Assembly (NCBI RefSeq): GCF_000620705.1
Contig: NZ_KK211167.1
Span: 233,358 to 297,357 of the forward strand
Origin: Nocardioides sp. URHA0020
Lineage (GTDB): Bacteria > Actinomycetota > Actinomycetes > Propionibacteriales > Nocardioidaceae
Reading direction: 5' to 3'
DNA: 64,000 nucleotides
Translations under genes and position numbers: made by a program
Part shown: one piece after another, positions 17,191 through 25,250 of the stretch
Layout of the letters: each line of letters starts with the position of its first letter
How positions within the stretch are numbered: the first letter of the stretch is position 1
The notes under the pieces: generated by a model
What the model saw: only the letters and a program-made list of their open reading frames with translations
The model's database searches: none
What the model was told of the DNA's origin: nothing

Positions 17191-18047
17191 GCGGACGCGC
17201 CTGGCGACGGACGGCATGGGGCCTGGTCGTCGCCGCGGCCGCGACGGTGACGACGGTCGCCGCCTCGGCGTACGCCCTGAGCCGCCAGGCCGACGCCGCG
17301 CGCGCCGTGATCGGCAAGCCGCTCGGGGAGCAGGCGCTGCGGGACGACCGCGTCTACAAGAAGAAGTACGGCGACCCGGTGGACCTGCTGCTCCTCGGCG
17401 ACTCGATCGCGGCAGGCCTCGGCGCCGACCGCGCGGGTGACACGCTCGGTGGGCAGCTCGCGCGCCGGGTCGCGAAGGCGACCCACCGCGCGGTGCGGCT
17501 GCACACCGGCGCGGTCGTCGGCGCGGAGAGCTCGGGGCTCGCCGACCAGCTCGCGGCGCTGCCGGCGGCGTACGTGCCGCACGTCGCCGTGATCGTCGTC
17601 GGCGGCAACGACATCACCCACCGGGTGCGCACCGCCGACTCCCGCCGCCACCTGGGCGCCGCCGTCCGGGCGCTGCGCGAGTCGGGCGCGGGGGTCGTCG
17701 TCGGCACCTGTCCGGACCTCGGCGCGCTCCAGCCGCTGCCGCAGCCGCTGCGCTCGCTCGGCGCCCGGGCCTCGCGCCAGCTCGCGGCGGTGCAGCGCGA
17801 GGTGACGACCGAGCTGGGTGGGCACGCGGTCTCGCTGGCCGACGTGGTCGGGCCGTTCTTCATCACCCGGCCCGACGAGATGTTCGCGCTGGACCGCTTC
17901 CACCCCTCCGGTGCCGGCTACCGGCGTACGGCGAAGGCGATGCTGCCCAGCGTGCTGGCCGCGCTGGGGTACGCCGACGCGGTGCCGTTCGGCCACCACC
18001 CGCCCCTCCCGAGATCCGATGCAACCGACCTGGTCGTCCAGGCGTAG
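17187..18047 (+). CDS. SGNH/GDSL hydrolase, exported or membrane-anchored
   Basis: A 286-residue protein with an N-terminal hydrophobic segment (AWGLVVAAAATVTTVAASAYAL) and an SGNH esterase domain. Block I is LLLGDSIAAGLG (nucleophile Ser), block III is VGGNDITHRV, and the Asp/His dyad is in DRFHPSGAGY. Such enzymes remove acyl or acetyl groups from lipids or glycans. The GTG start overlaps the glycosyltransferase stop (GTGA), so the two are coupled and may act on one cell-envelope glycan. The substrate is not known. Confidence 0.87.
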   Translation: MSGRAWRRTAWGLVVAAAATVTTVAASAYALSRQADAARAVIGKPLGEQALRDDRVYKKKYGDPVDLLLLGDSIAAGLGADRAGDTLGGQLARRVAKATHRAVRLHTGAVVGAESSGLADQLAALPAAYVPHVAVIVVGGNDITHRVRTADSRRHLGAAVRALRESGAGVVVGTCPDLGALQPLPQPLRSLGARASRQLAAVQREVTTELGGHAVSLADVVGPFFITRPDEMFALDRFHPSGAGYRRTAKAMLPSVLAALGYADAVPFGHHPPLPRSDATDLVVQA

Positions 18048-18077
18048 ACCTCTCGCAACCGGATCCGTCGTCTGCGG

Positions 18078-18093
18078 TCTGAGGCACCTCAGA
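18078..18093. promoter_or_regulatory. 16-bp inverted repeat upstream of the small basic ORF
   Basis: The sequence TCTGAGG-CA-CCTCAGA is a near-perfect palindrome 31 bp after the SGNH hydrolase stop and 118 bp before the small ORF. It could be an operator or a short terminator stem; there is no T-run after it. Confidence 0.3.
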
Positions 18094-18210
18094 TTCCGTT
18101 GAGGACGCCGTATCTGGGTGCGATGTCGGGACTCCTCCCGATGTCCGGGCGGCGCCTCATCGGGGAGCGTGAGCCGCCCGAGCACCTCCGGCAACCACCA
18201 GAAGGCAGTC

Positions 18211-18360
18211 ATGAACCCCCTCACCGTCAACCCCGCGATCGTCCTGGACCAGGCGCTGCGGCTGACTCCGCAGCGGACCGTGCGTCGTACGCGCCGCTCC
18301 GGTCGCGCCGTGCACGCCGCGCGCACCGCCCGGGTGGCCCTGGAGCGCGCCGGGCTCTGA
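18211..18360 (+). CDS. small basic protein of unknown function (49 aa)
   Basis: A 49-residue Arg-rich ORF beginning MNPLTVNPAIVLDQALRL and followed by a strongly basic stretch (RRTRRSGRAVHAARTAR). AAGGCAG lies six bases before the ATG. It ends 12 bp before the RelZ-like gene and reads in the same direction. There is no signal peptide. The basic half would suit nucleic acid or ribosome binding, but that is a guess. Coding status rests on start context and codon use only. Confidence 0.45.
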   Translation: MNPLTVNPAIVLDQALRLTPQRTVRRTRRSGRAVHAARTARVALERAGL

Positions 18361-18372
18361 CAGGCTGGCCCC

Positions 18373-20022
18373 ATGCACTTCGTCGGGATCGACCTCGCGT
18401 GGGGAGAGCGCCAGCCCACCGGGCTCGCGGTGCTCGACGAGGATGCCCAGCTCGTGCACGTGTCGGCGGTGCGCACCGACGAGGAGATCCGGGCCGCGCT
18501 GGCGCCGTACGTCGAGGGCCCCTGCCTGGTCGGGATCGACGCCCCGCTGATCGTGGTGAACCCGACCGGGTCACGGCCCGCCGAGCAGGCGCTGACCCGG
18601 GACTTCCGCCGGTTCGAGGCGGGCGCGCACCCGTCGAACACCGGCAAGCCGGAGTTCGCGAACGGCACCCGTGGGGCCCGCGTCTGCAAGATGTTCGGCC
18701 TCGACATGGATCCCCGCTCGGGACGCAAACGGCGCGCGATCGAGGTCTACCCCCACCCCGCGACCGTCGTGCTCTTCGGGCTCGGCAAGACCCTGAAGTA
18801 CAAGGCGAAGCCCGGTCGCAGCCTCGAGCTGCTGCGCTCCGAGCTGCTCGTGCTGATGGACCACGTCGAACGCCTCGTCACCACCGACGAGACCTGGCGC
18901 GACCTGCGCGCCCAGGTCGAGGGCGCCACCCGCAAGGTCGACCTGCGCCGGGTCGAGGACCAGGTCGACGCGGTCGTGTGCGCCTACGTCGCGCTCTTCG
19001 CCGAGCGCTGGCCGGAGCGCACGACGACGTACGGCGACGTCGAGCACGGCTACATCGTCACGCCCACGCTGCCCGACGCGCACGCCACGATTCGCACCGC
19101 GATCGAGGAGTACGCCCGGCTGCACCCCTCGCGCATCCGGGACGCCCAGGAGTACGCCGCGCTGGTGACCGAGATCCTCGACGAGGCCGGGATCAACTAC
19201 CTGACCGTCACCGGCCGCGCGAAGTCCGTCGACTCCTTCGCCGCCAAGGCGGGGCGGGTGGCGGAGGGGCAGCCGGTGTACGGCGACCCGCTGCGCGACA
19301 TCGCCGACCAGATCGGGATCCGGGTGATCACCTACGTGCGCAGCGACGTGGCGGCCGTCGCCGAGGTGCTGGGCTCCCAGCTCACCGTGCTCGACGACCG
19401 CGACCTGGGCCAGGAGACCGCCAGCGAGGGTCGCTTCGGCTACGCCAGCCGCCACCTCCAGGTGGCGCGCACCGGTGCGCCGAACGCGCAGGTGCAGGTG
19501 CGCACCGTCCTGCAGCACGCGTGGGCGGAGTTCGAGCACGACATCCGCTACAAGGGCACGGTGCCCGAGGAGCACGCCCGCGACTTCGACCGCCGCTTCA
19601 CCCTCGCCGCCGGGCTGCTCGAGCTCGCGGACCAGGAGTTCACGACCATCCGCGACCGCCTGCGCAGCGGGTCGGTCACCGAGCCCGAGATCGACGCCGA
19701 CGGCATCACGCCGCGCGAGCTCGCGGCGTACCTCGCCGGTCAGTACCCCGACGCCGAGTGGTCCCGCACCGACCACTACGCCTGGATCGCAGGCCTGCTG
19801 CCCGATCTCGGCATCACCACGCTCGCCGGCCTCGGCGACGTGCTCGCCGACGTCGACCCCGAGCAGGTCACCGCGCGCATGGACTACCGGTACCCGCCCG
19901 GCGCCGTGCGCCGGCTCGACGACGCGCTCCTCGCCGCCTTCGGGGAGCGGTACGTCGAGCTGCCCGGCAACGCCCATCGCGAGGCGCTGCTGGGGGCACG
20001 GCTGGAGCGGATGCGCGGATGA
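18373..20022 (+). CDS. relZ: RelZ-like fusion: DUF429/RNase HII-type domain plus alarmone synthetase domain
   Basis: A 549-residue fusion. Residues 1-225 are a DUF429 domain with RNase H-like acidic positions (D7 in GIDLAW, D56 in GIDAPL, E124 in IEVYP, D199). Residues about 255-395 are a RelA/SpoT synthetase domain: GRAKSVDS (281-288), DQIGIRVI (Asp312), GYASRH (356-361) and VQVRTVLQHAWAEFEH. A helical C-terminal region of about 150 residues follows. The architecture matches Mycobacterium smegmatis RelZ (MS_RHII-RSD), which removes RNA from RNA-DNA hybrids and makes (p)ppGpp or pGpp. Oddly, the usual metal-binding Glu of ExQxRT is Gln here (Q373), so synthesis may be weak or altered. Confidence 0.85.
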   Translation: MHFVGIDLAWGERQPTGLAVLDEDAQLVHVSAVRTDEEIRAALAPYVEGPCLVGIDAPLIVVNPTGSRPAEQALTRDFRRFEAGAHPSNTGKPEFANGTRGARVCKMFGLDMDPRSGRKRRAIEVYPHPATVVLFGLGKTLKYKAKPGRSLELLRSELLVLMDHVERLVTTDETWRDLRAQVEGATRKVDLRRVEDQVDAVVCAYVALFAERWPERTTTYGDVEHGYIVTPTLPDAHATIRTAIEEYARLHPSRIRDAQEYAALVTEILDEAGINYLTVTGRAKSVDSFAAKAGRVAEGQPVYGDPLRDIADQIGIRVITYVRSDVAAVAEVLGSQLTVLDDRDLGQETASEGRFGYASRHLQVARTGAPNAQVQVRTVLQHAWAEFEHDIRYKGTVPEEHARDFDRRFTLAAGLLELADQEFTTIRDRLRSGSVTEPEIDADGITPRELAAYLAGQYPDAEWSRTDHYAWIAGLLPDLGITTLAGLGDVLADVDPEQVTARMDYRYPPGAVRRLDDALLAAFGERYVELPGNAHREALLGARLERMRG

Positions 20023-20519
20023 CCCAGCCTGCCGTCCCCGCCGACGACCGCCTGCCCCGCTCGGCGTACGTCCTGGCCGGGCTCTTCCTCGCCGACCAGC
20101 TCCTCCAGCTGCAGGACCACGGCCTGAGCCGGTCAGACGGGGTCTGGGTGCTGCTCTCGATGGTCCTCAGCGCGGCGGTCGTGGCGTGGTTCGCGGCCGG
20201 CGTCCTGCGGGCCCGGACCGTCCGGTTGGTCGTGGTCTGGGTGCTGCTCGGCCTCGCCGCGCTCCTCGGGGTCATCGGGACGCTGTCGGGGCCGGACGTC
20301 CGGGGGCTGATCGACCTGGCCTTCACTGTCGGCGAGCTGGTCGCCCTCGGGGTCTTCTGCTCCACGCACTACTTCCAGCGGCAGCGCGCGCGGGCCCCCG
20401 GACCGGGCGCCCACCTCGGCGCCGTCCTGGCCGTGTCGGCCGTCGTCGGGCTGCTGGGCGGCCTCACCGCGCCGACGGACGGCGACAACCCGCCCACCCA
20501 GCTGCGCATCACGCTCTGA
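20019..20519 (+). CDS. four-segment membrane protein of unknown function
   Basis: A 166-residue protein with about four hydrophobic segments (VLAGLFLADQLLQL, WVLLSMVLSAAVVAWFAA, LVVVWVLLGLAALLGVIG and AVLAVSAVVGLLGGL). It starts at an ATGA overlap with the RelZ-like gene, so it is translationally coupled to it and may serve the same stress response. It converges with the truncated haemoglobin gene, with one base between their stops. No family recognised. Confidence 0.75.
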   Translation: MTQPAVPADDRLPRSAYVLAGLFLADQLLQLQDHGLSRSDGVWVLLSMVLSAAVVAWFAAGVLRARTVRLVVVWVLLGLAALLGVIGTLSGPDVRGLIDLAFTVGELVALGVFCSTHYFQRQRARAPGPGAHLGAVLAVSAVVGLLGGLTAPTDGDNPPTQLRITL

Positions 20520-20520
20520 C

Positions 20521-20985
20521 TCAGGGTCGGTACGGCGGCGCGACGCCCCATCCCCACCGCGGCACCGGCGCCTGCTCCACGACCGCGGCGCCGGGCTGGG
20601 AGTTCTCCACCGCCAGCCGGGTGCCCCACTCGAGGTAGCCGACGAGCGCGGCCCGGAACTCCGGGTCCGCCGGCAGGCCCGCGTCGTCGGCCGCCGCGCT
20701 CATCGTGGAGGCGAAGCGGTGCCGCTGCTCGCCGGTGATCGCCAGGTCGCGGTGGTGCGCGAGCATCCGCTCGTACCCGCCGTGCTCCTCGGTGTAGGCC
20801 GCAGGACCGCCGAAGACCTCCGACCACCAGGCCGCGACGTGGGCGCGGTGCTCCTCGGTGACGCCGCCGGGGAAGAACCCGCGGAGCAGCTCGTCGCGCT
20901 CGACGCGGTCGTAGAAGCAGTCGATGAGTCGGCGCAGCGCCGGTCCGCCTCCGGCCCAGTCGTAGAGCGTCGGGTCGTCAGCCAT
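20521..20985 (-). CDS. group II truncated haemoglobin
   Basis: A 154-residue 2-on-2 globin. The B-helix Tyr is in LIDCFYDRVERDELL, the proximal His is in MLAHHRDLAITGEQRHRF, and the region between has the WWSEVFGGPAAYTEEHGG pattern of group II proteins. These bind oxygen or NO and protect against nitrosative or oxidative stress. About 25 extra residues rich in Pro and Trp follow the globin core. GGAGGACCG precedes the ATG at 20985; the longer reading is not globin-like. It is divergent from the DinB gene. Confidence 0.88.
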   Translation of the reverse strand: MADDPTLYDWAGGGPALRRLIDCFYDRVERDELLRGFFPGGVTEEHRAHVAAWWSEVFGGPAAYTEEHGGYERMLAHHRDLAITGEQRHRFASTMSAAADDAGLPADPEFRAALVGYLEWGTRLAVENSQPGAAVVEQAPVPRWGWGVAPPYRP

Positions 20986-21118
20986 CGGTCCTCCAGCGGG
21001 GGTGCGGTGTCGCGGTCGGTCATCTCCCATGGTGGTCCCCGCCGCAACCGGATTCGGCGGAGCTGGTGGCGCGGGGGCCTCGGGGCGGATGTCACCGGCA
21101 CTCGCTACCGTCGACGGC

Positions 21119-21646
21119 ATGACACCAGCAGACGTCCTCATCGACTTCTTCGAGCGGATCCGGGACAACGGCGTCGCCGCGGTCGACGGCCTCAGCGAGG
21201 AGCAGCTCGCGCACCGGGTCGCGCCCGACGCGAACTCGATCGCGTGGCTGATCTGGCACGCCGCCCGCGTGCAGGACGCCCAGATCGCGCACGCCGCCGG
21301 GACCGAGGAGGTGTGGCGCAGCCAGGGCTGGGTGGAGCGCTTCGACCTCGACCTCGACCCGGCCGACCACGGCTATGGCCAGACCAGCGAGCAGGTCGGC
21401 AAGGTGCGGGCGCCGGCCGGGCTGCTGGCCGACTACCTGCGGGCCACCCACGAGGCGACGGTGGCCTACCTGCGCACCGTCACCGAGGCCGACCTCGACG
21501 AGGTCATCGACCGGAGCTGGACGCCGCCGGTCACCCGGGGCGTCCGTCTGGTCAGCATCGTGGACGACGACGCCCAGCACGTCGGCCAGGCGGCGTACCT
21601 GCGGGGGCTGCTCGGCGCCGACCTCGAGGCCCGGACCGACGCCTAG
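21119..21646 (+). CDS. DinB/DUF664 family mycothiol transferase-like protein
   Basis: A 175-residue four-helix bundle of the DinB superfamily. Putative metal ligands are the His of AWLIWHAARVQDAQI and the His of DDDAQHVGQAAYLRGLL. In actinobacteria these proteins are thought to transfer or use mycothiol, the local thiol cofactor. I chose the ATG at 21119 (MTPADVLIDFFERI) since the longer reading begins with low-complexity Gly/Ala sequence. The substrate is unknown. Confidence 0.85.
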   Translation: MTPADVLIDFFERIRDNGVAAVDGLSEEQLAHRVAPDANSIAWLIWHAARVQDAQIAHAAGTEEVWRSQGWVERFDLDLDPADHGYGQTSEQVGKVRAPAGLLADYLRATHEATVAYLRTVTEADLDEVIDRSWTPPVTRGVRLVSIVDDDAQHVGQAAYLRGLLGADLEARTDA

Positions 21647-21682
21647 CCGGACGCCAGCCCGACATGGTCCGGGTCAGCCGGG

Positions 21683-22327
21683 TCAGGCGGAGGCGCGCTT
21701 GGCCTGGGCGAGCAGATCGGTGAGACCGGCGGCGTCGACCTCGGGGCCGTACGCCGGCTGGTCGCGGTCGAAGCGCCAGCCCTCGGCCAGCGGGCCCGCG
21801 TCGACGACGTCGTACCCGATCTCGTCGGCGAGCGCCGCGACGGTGGCCTTCGCGCCGGCGTCGTCGCCGACCAGCGGGAGCGCCCGGCGCCCGGCGGTGC
21901 CGGCGGGGACGCCCTGGGTGGCGAGGTGGCCGGCCTGGATGGCGTTGAAGAGCTTGACGACGTGCGACTCCGGCAGGTGTGCCTGGAGGATCTCGCTCGG
22001 CGTCGTGGAGCCGTCGTCGATCTCGGCGACGTGGCCGTCGCGCTCGAAGTAGTAGTTGTTGGTGTCGATCACGACCTTGCCCGCCAGCGGCGCGACCGGG
22101 ACCGTGTCAACGGCCAGGAACGGGATCGACACCACGACGATCTCCCCGGCCTCGGCCGCCTCCGCTGCGGTGACGGCCCGCGCGCGCTCGCCGATCTCCG
22201 AGACCAGGTCGGCGAGCGTCTCCGGCCCGCGCGAGTTGCTGATGACGACGTCGTACCCCTGCTCCGCGAAGAGCTTGGCCAGGGTGCCGCCGATGTTGCC
22301 GCTGCCGATGAATCCGATGGTGGTCAT
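21683..22327 (-). CDS. NADPH-dependent F420 reductase-like oxidoreductase
   Basis: A 214-residue Rossmann protein. The dinucleotide loop is GFIGSGNIGGTLAKLF, and the NADP-phosphate region reads ISNSRGPETL. The family includes NADPH:F420 oxidoreductase, which passes hydride between NADPH and cofactor F420, and related small NADP-binding reductases. The F420-binding face cannot be confirmed by eye, so a plain NADP oxidoreductase is possible. The ATG at 22327 begins MTTIGF, exactly where the fold begins. The LLM-type enzyme at 40965 is a possible F420 user in the same genome. Confidence 0.8.
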   Translation of the reverse strand: MTTIGFIGSGNIGGTLAKLFAEQGYDVVISNSRGPETLADLVSEIGERARAVTAAEAAEAGEIVVVSIPFLAVDTVPVAPLAGKVVIDTNNYYFERDGHVAEIDDGSTTPSEILQAHLPESHVVKLFNAIQAGHLATQGVPAGTAGRRALPLVGDDAGAKATVAALADEIGYDVVDAGPLAEGWRFDRDQPAYGPEVDAAGLTDLLAQAKRASA

Positions 22328-22384
22328 GCAGGGCGAACGGCGTACTGCGCCTGCTTGTTCCACCCTCAGGGTCGCGTCACTCCC

Positions 22385-22414
22385 TCAGTTTCACCGGGTA
22401 AGCGGTGAAACTGA
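22385..22414. repeat. B-type palindromic repeat, probable terminator
   Basis: Perfect 12-bp arms (TCAGTTTCACCG and its complement) enclose a six-base loop. It begins three bases beyond the stop of the SDR gene on the minus strand, so it would form a hairpin at the end of that transcript. The GTTTCACCG...CGGTGAAAC core matches repeats at 1466 and 31266. Confidence 0.7.
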
Positions 22415-22417
22415 CGG

Positions 22418-23881
22418 CTACCACGGACTGGGCTTGAAGTCCTTGAGGAAGTGGCCGTACAGGTCCTCGCCGGCCTCGCCCCGCACGATCGGGTCGTAGA
22501 CCCGGGCCGCACCGTCGACCAGGTCGAGCGGCGCGTGCCAGCCCTCGGCGGCGATCCGCAGCTTCTCCTGGTGCGGGCGCTCGTCGGTGATCCAGCCGGT
22601 GTCGACCGCGTTCATCAGGATCTGGTCGGTCTCGAACATCTCGCCCGCGCTGGTGCGGGTCAGCATGTTGAGCGACGCCTTCGCCATGTTGGTGTGCGGA
22701 TGCCCAGGACCCTTGTAGGACCGGGAGAACTGGCCCTCCATCGCGGAGACGTTGACGACGTGGGTACGCCGCGCGGTCGAGGACCGCAGCGAGGCCCGCA
22801 GCCGCGAGATCAGCAGGAACGGCGCGGTCGCGTTGCACAGCTGGACCTCGAGCAGCTCGAGCGGGTCGACCTCGTCGACGGTCTGGGTCCAGGAGTTCGT
22901 GGTCTGCAGATCCGGCAGCAGCCCGCCGGCGTCGACGGCCGTCCCGGCCAGGTGCGCCTCCAGGCTGGCGCTGCCGGCCTGGAGGGCGAGCGCCGTGATC
23001 GAGGCCGGGGTGTGTGCGGGCGTCTCGTGGTGCGCGATCGCGTGCTGGCGGAGGGTGCCGGCGATGGCGGCCGGGTGGGCCTCGCTGATCCGGTCGAAGG
23101 ACACGATCTCCGGCAGCGCGATGCCCGTGGGCAGCGGCGCGAGCTCGGCGTCGACCAGCGGCGCGTAGGAGCCGGGCGTACGCCGTACGGTCTGGCACGC
23201 GTTGTTGATCAGGATGTCGAGCGGGCCCGCGGCGGCCACCTCGTCGGCGAGCGCGATCACCTGGGTCGGGTCGCGCAGGTCGATGCCGACGATCTTGAGC
23301 CGGTCGATCCACTCCGCGCTGTCCTCCAGCGCCGAGAAGCGGCGTACGGCGTCGTGCGGGAAGCGGGTCGTGATCGTGGTGTGGGCGCCGTCGCGGAGCA
23401 GCCGCAGCGCGATGTACATGCCGATCTTGGCGCGGCCGCCGGTGAGCAGCGCGCGGCGCCCGGTGAGGTCGGTGCCCTGGCCGCGCTTCGCGTGCGACAT
23501 CGCGGCGCAGTCGGGGCAGAGGTAGTGGTAGAACGCGTCGACGAGCGTGTAGTCGGTCTTGCAGATGTAGCAGCCCCGCGGGTTGATCAGCTCGCCCGCG
23601 AAGGCACCCGGGGCCGTCGACACCAACGGGATGCCGAGGGTCTCGTCGTCGATCCGCATCGGTGAGCCGGTCGCGGTCGCCTCGGTGACCGCGCGGTCCG
23701 CGGCGAGCTCGGCCTGCCGCTTGCGCGTGCGCCGCTCGGCCTTGAGTGCCTTGTACATGTGCGACGCCGCCCGCTTGACCGTGGTGATGTCGGGGTGGTC
23801 GTCGGGCAGCTCGTGCAGCTGGGTGAGCACGCGCACGGTGACGGCGAGTTCGTCGGGGTCGATGCCGTCGGTCTGGATCAC
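22418..23881 (-). CDS. short-chain dehydrogenase-like protein with N-terminal zinc ribbon
   Basis: A 487-residue protein about twice a normal SDR. The first 100 residues are helical and charged, followed by a probable zinc ribbon (C104YICK and C122PDC, two CxxC pairs 18 apart) and then a Rossmann domain with TGGRAKIG (about 147-154) and ILINNACQTVR. The usual YxxxK is absent: the Lys sits in HTNMAKASL and the Tyr position is Thr, although Ser remains in NVSAMEG. Reduction by the standard mechanism is therefore doubtful. The start at 23881 is the only sensible one. It lies 27 bp after the MFS exporter on the same strand. Role unknown. Confidence 0.82.
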   Translation of the reverse strand: MIQTDGIDPDELAVTVRVLTQLHELPDDHPDITTVKRAASHMYKALKAERRTRKRQAELAADRAVTEATATGSPMRIDDETLGIPLVSTAPGAFAGELINPRGCYICKTDYTLVDAFYHYLCPDCAAMSHAKRGQGTDLTGRRALLTGGRAKIGMYIALRLLRDGAHTTITTRFPHDAVRRFSALEDSAEWIDRLKIVGIDLRDPTQVIALADEVAAAGPLDILINNACQTVRRTPGSYAPLVDAELAPLPTGIALPEIVSFDRISEAHPAAIAGTLRQHAIAHHETPAHTPASITALALQAGSASLEAHLAGTAVDAGGLLPDLQTTNSWTQTVDEVDPLELLEVQLCNATAPFLLISRLRASLRSSTARRTHVVNVSAMEGQFSRSYKGPGHPHTNMAKASLNMLTRTSAGEMFETDQILMNAVDTGWITDERPHQEKLRIAAEGWHAPLDLVDGAARVYDPIVRGEAGEDLYGHFLKDFKPSPW

Positions 23882-23908
23882 CGGAGGATTCTAGGTGCGC
23901 GGGGCCGC

Positions 23909-25201
23909 TCAGACCGCTTCCGCGGCGGGGCGGGTGATCCGGTAGCGCACGAACGACGGCACCAGGATCGCGGCGGTCATCGTCCCGATCACCACGAGCA
24001 CGCCGCCGCCGGCCGCGGCCGCGGCGGTGCCGACCATCGCGGCGCTGGCGCCGTGCACCACGTCCGCGATCCGCGGTCCGCCGGCGACCACCACGATGAA
24101 GATGCCCTGGAGCCGGCCGCGCACCGAGTCGTCGGCGGCGCTCTGCAGCATGCTCGTGCGGAACGCGGCCGAGGCCATGTCGGCCGCGCCGCCGATCACC
24201 AGCATCAGCAGGGCGACGACGAGCGCCGCGCTCTGCCAGTACGACGCCAGCCCGACCGCGATGCCGAACCCGGTCATGGCGACCCCCCAGATCAGGATGC
24301 AGATGATGACGGCCCGACCCTGCCGGTCGACCCGCGAGACCCAGCCCGAGAACACCCCGCCGATCACCGAGCCCGCCGGGATCGCGGCGAAGAGCAGCGC
24401 GAAGACGATGCCACCCTCGTCGGGGCCACCGAACGACGCGTGCGCGATCTCCGGGAAGAGCGCGCGCGGCATGCCGAAGACCATCGCGATCAGGTCGACG
24501 ACGAAGGACATCATCAGGACCGGGTGGCCGCGCAGGTAGGTGAAGCCCTCGATGACCGACCGCAGGCCGGGGGTGCCCTTGGCGGCGTCCTCGACGGGAA
24601 GCCTCGGCAGCCGCACCACCGCGCTCAGCGTCGCGAAGAGCGTGAAGGTGTCGACCAGGTAGAGCCACTGGAAACCGAAGACCGGGATCAGCACGCCCGC
24701 GACCAGCGGGCCGCCGATGGCGCCGGCCATCATCACGGTCATGTTGAGCGAGTTCGCCGCCGGCAGCAGCTCGGTGGCCACCAGCTTGGGGATCACCGCG
24801 CTCCGTGTCGGCTGGTTGACCCCGAAGAACGCCTGCTGCACGGAGAAGAGGCCGAGCAGCAGCCACACGTTGGTGTTGCCGGCCGCCGCCTGGAGCCAGA
24901 AGAGCGCGCTGGTGCCGATCAGCCCGCTCGTGGTGATGATGAGCATCGTGCGTCGGTCGAAGACGTCGGCGAGCGCGCCGCCCCACAGCCCGAAGACCAC
25001 CAGCGGCACCAGTCCGAAGAGGCCGGTGAGGCCGACGTACGCCGAGGAGCCGGTGTCGGCGTAGATCTGGGCCGGCACCGCGACGACGGTGAGCTGGGCG
25101 CCGACGACGGTGATGATGTTGGCCAGCCACAGCCGGCGGAAGTGCTCGTTGCGCAGCGGTCGGGTGTCGGCCACCAGGCCCCGGAGGTTGCGCACGATCA
25201 C
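23909..25201 (-). CDS. MFS exporter (EntS/MFS_3 type)
   Basis: A 430-residue inner-membrane transporter with about twelve hydrophobic segments. The loop motif GGALADVFDRRTMLI between segments 2 and 3 is the MFS signature, and the N-terminal FRRLWLANIITVVGAQLTVVAVP fits the EntS-like exporter branch (siderophore or drug efflux). The GTG at 25201 gives the usual short leader before the first segment; the upstream ATG at 25252 would overlap the divergent gene's start. The following SDR gene may be in the same transcript. Substrate not known. Confidence 0.85.
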   Translation of the reverse strand: MIVRNLRGLVADTRPLRNEHFRRLWLANIITVVGAQLTVVAVPAQIYADTGSSAYVGLTGLFGLVPLVVFGLWGGALADVFDRRTMLIITTSGLIGTSALFWLQAAAGNTNVWLLLGLFSVQQAFFGVNQPTRSAVIPKLVATELLPAANSLNMTVMMAGAIGGPLVAGVLIPVFGFQWLYLVDTFTLFATLSAVVRLPRLPVEDAAKGTPGLRSVIEGFTYLRGHPVLMMSFVVDLIAMVFGMPRALFPEIAHASFGGPDEGGIVFALLFAAIPAGSVIGGVFSGWVSRVDRQGRAVIICILIWGVAMTGFGIAVGLASYWQSAALVVALLMLVIGGAADMASAAFRTSMLQSAADDSVRGRLQGIFIVVVAGGPRIADVVHGASAAMVGTAAAAAGGGVLVVIGTMTAAILVPSFVRYRITRPAAEAV

Positions 25202-25250
25202 CGAACCTAACCTCGTGGGCGGATGTTCCCCCCAGCGGTAGCGTCGGAGC

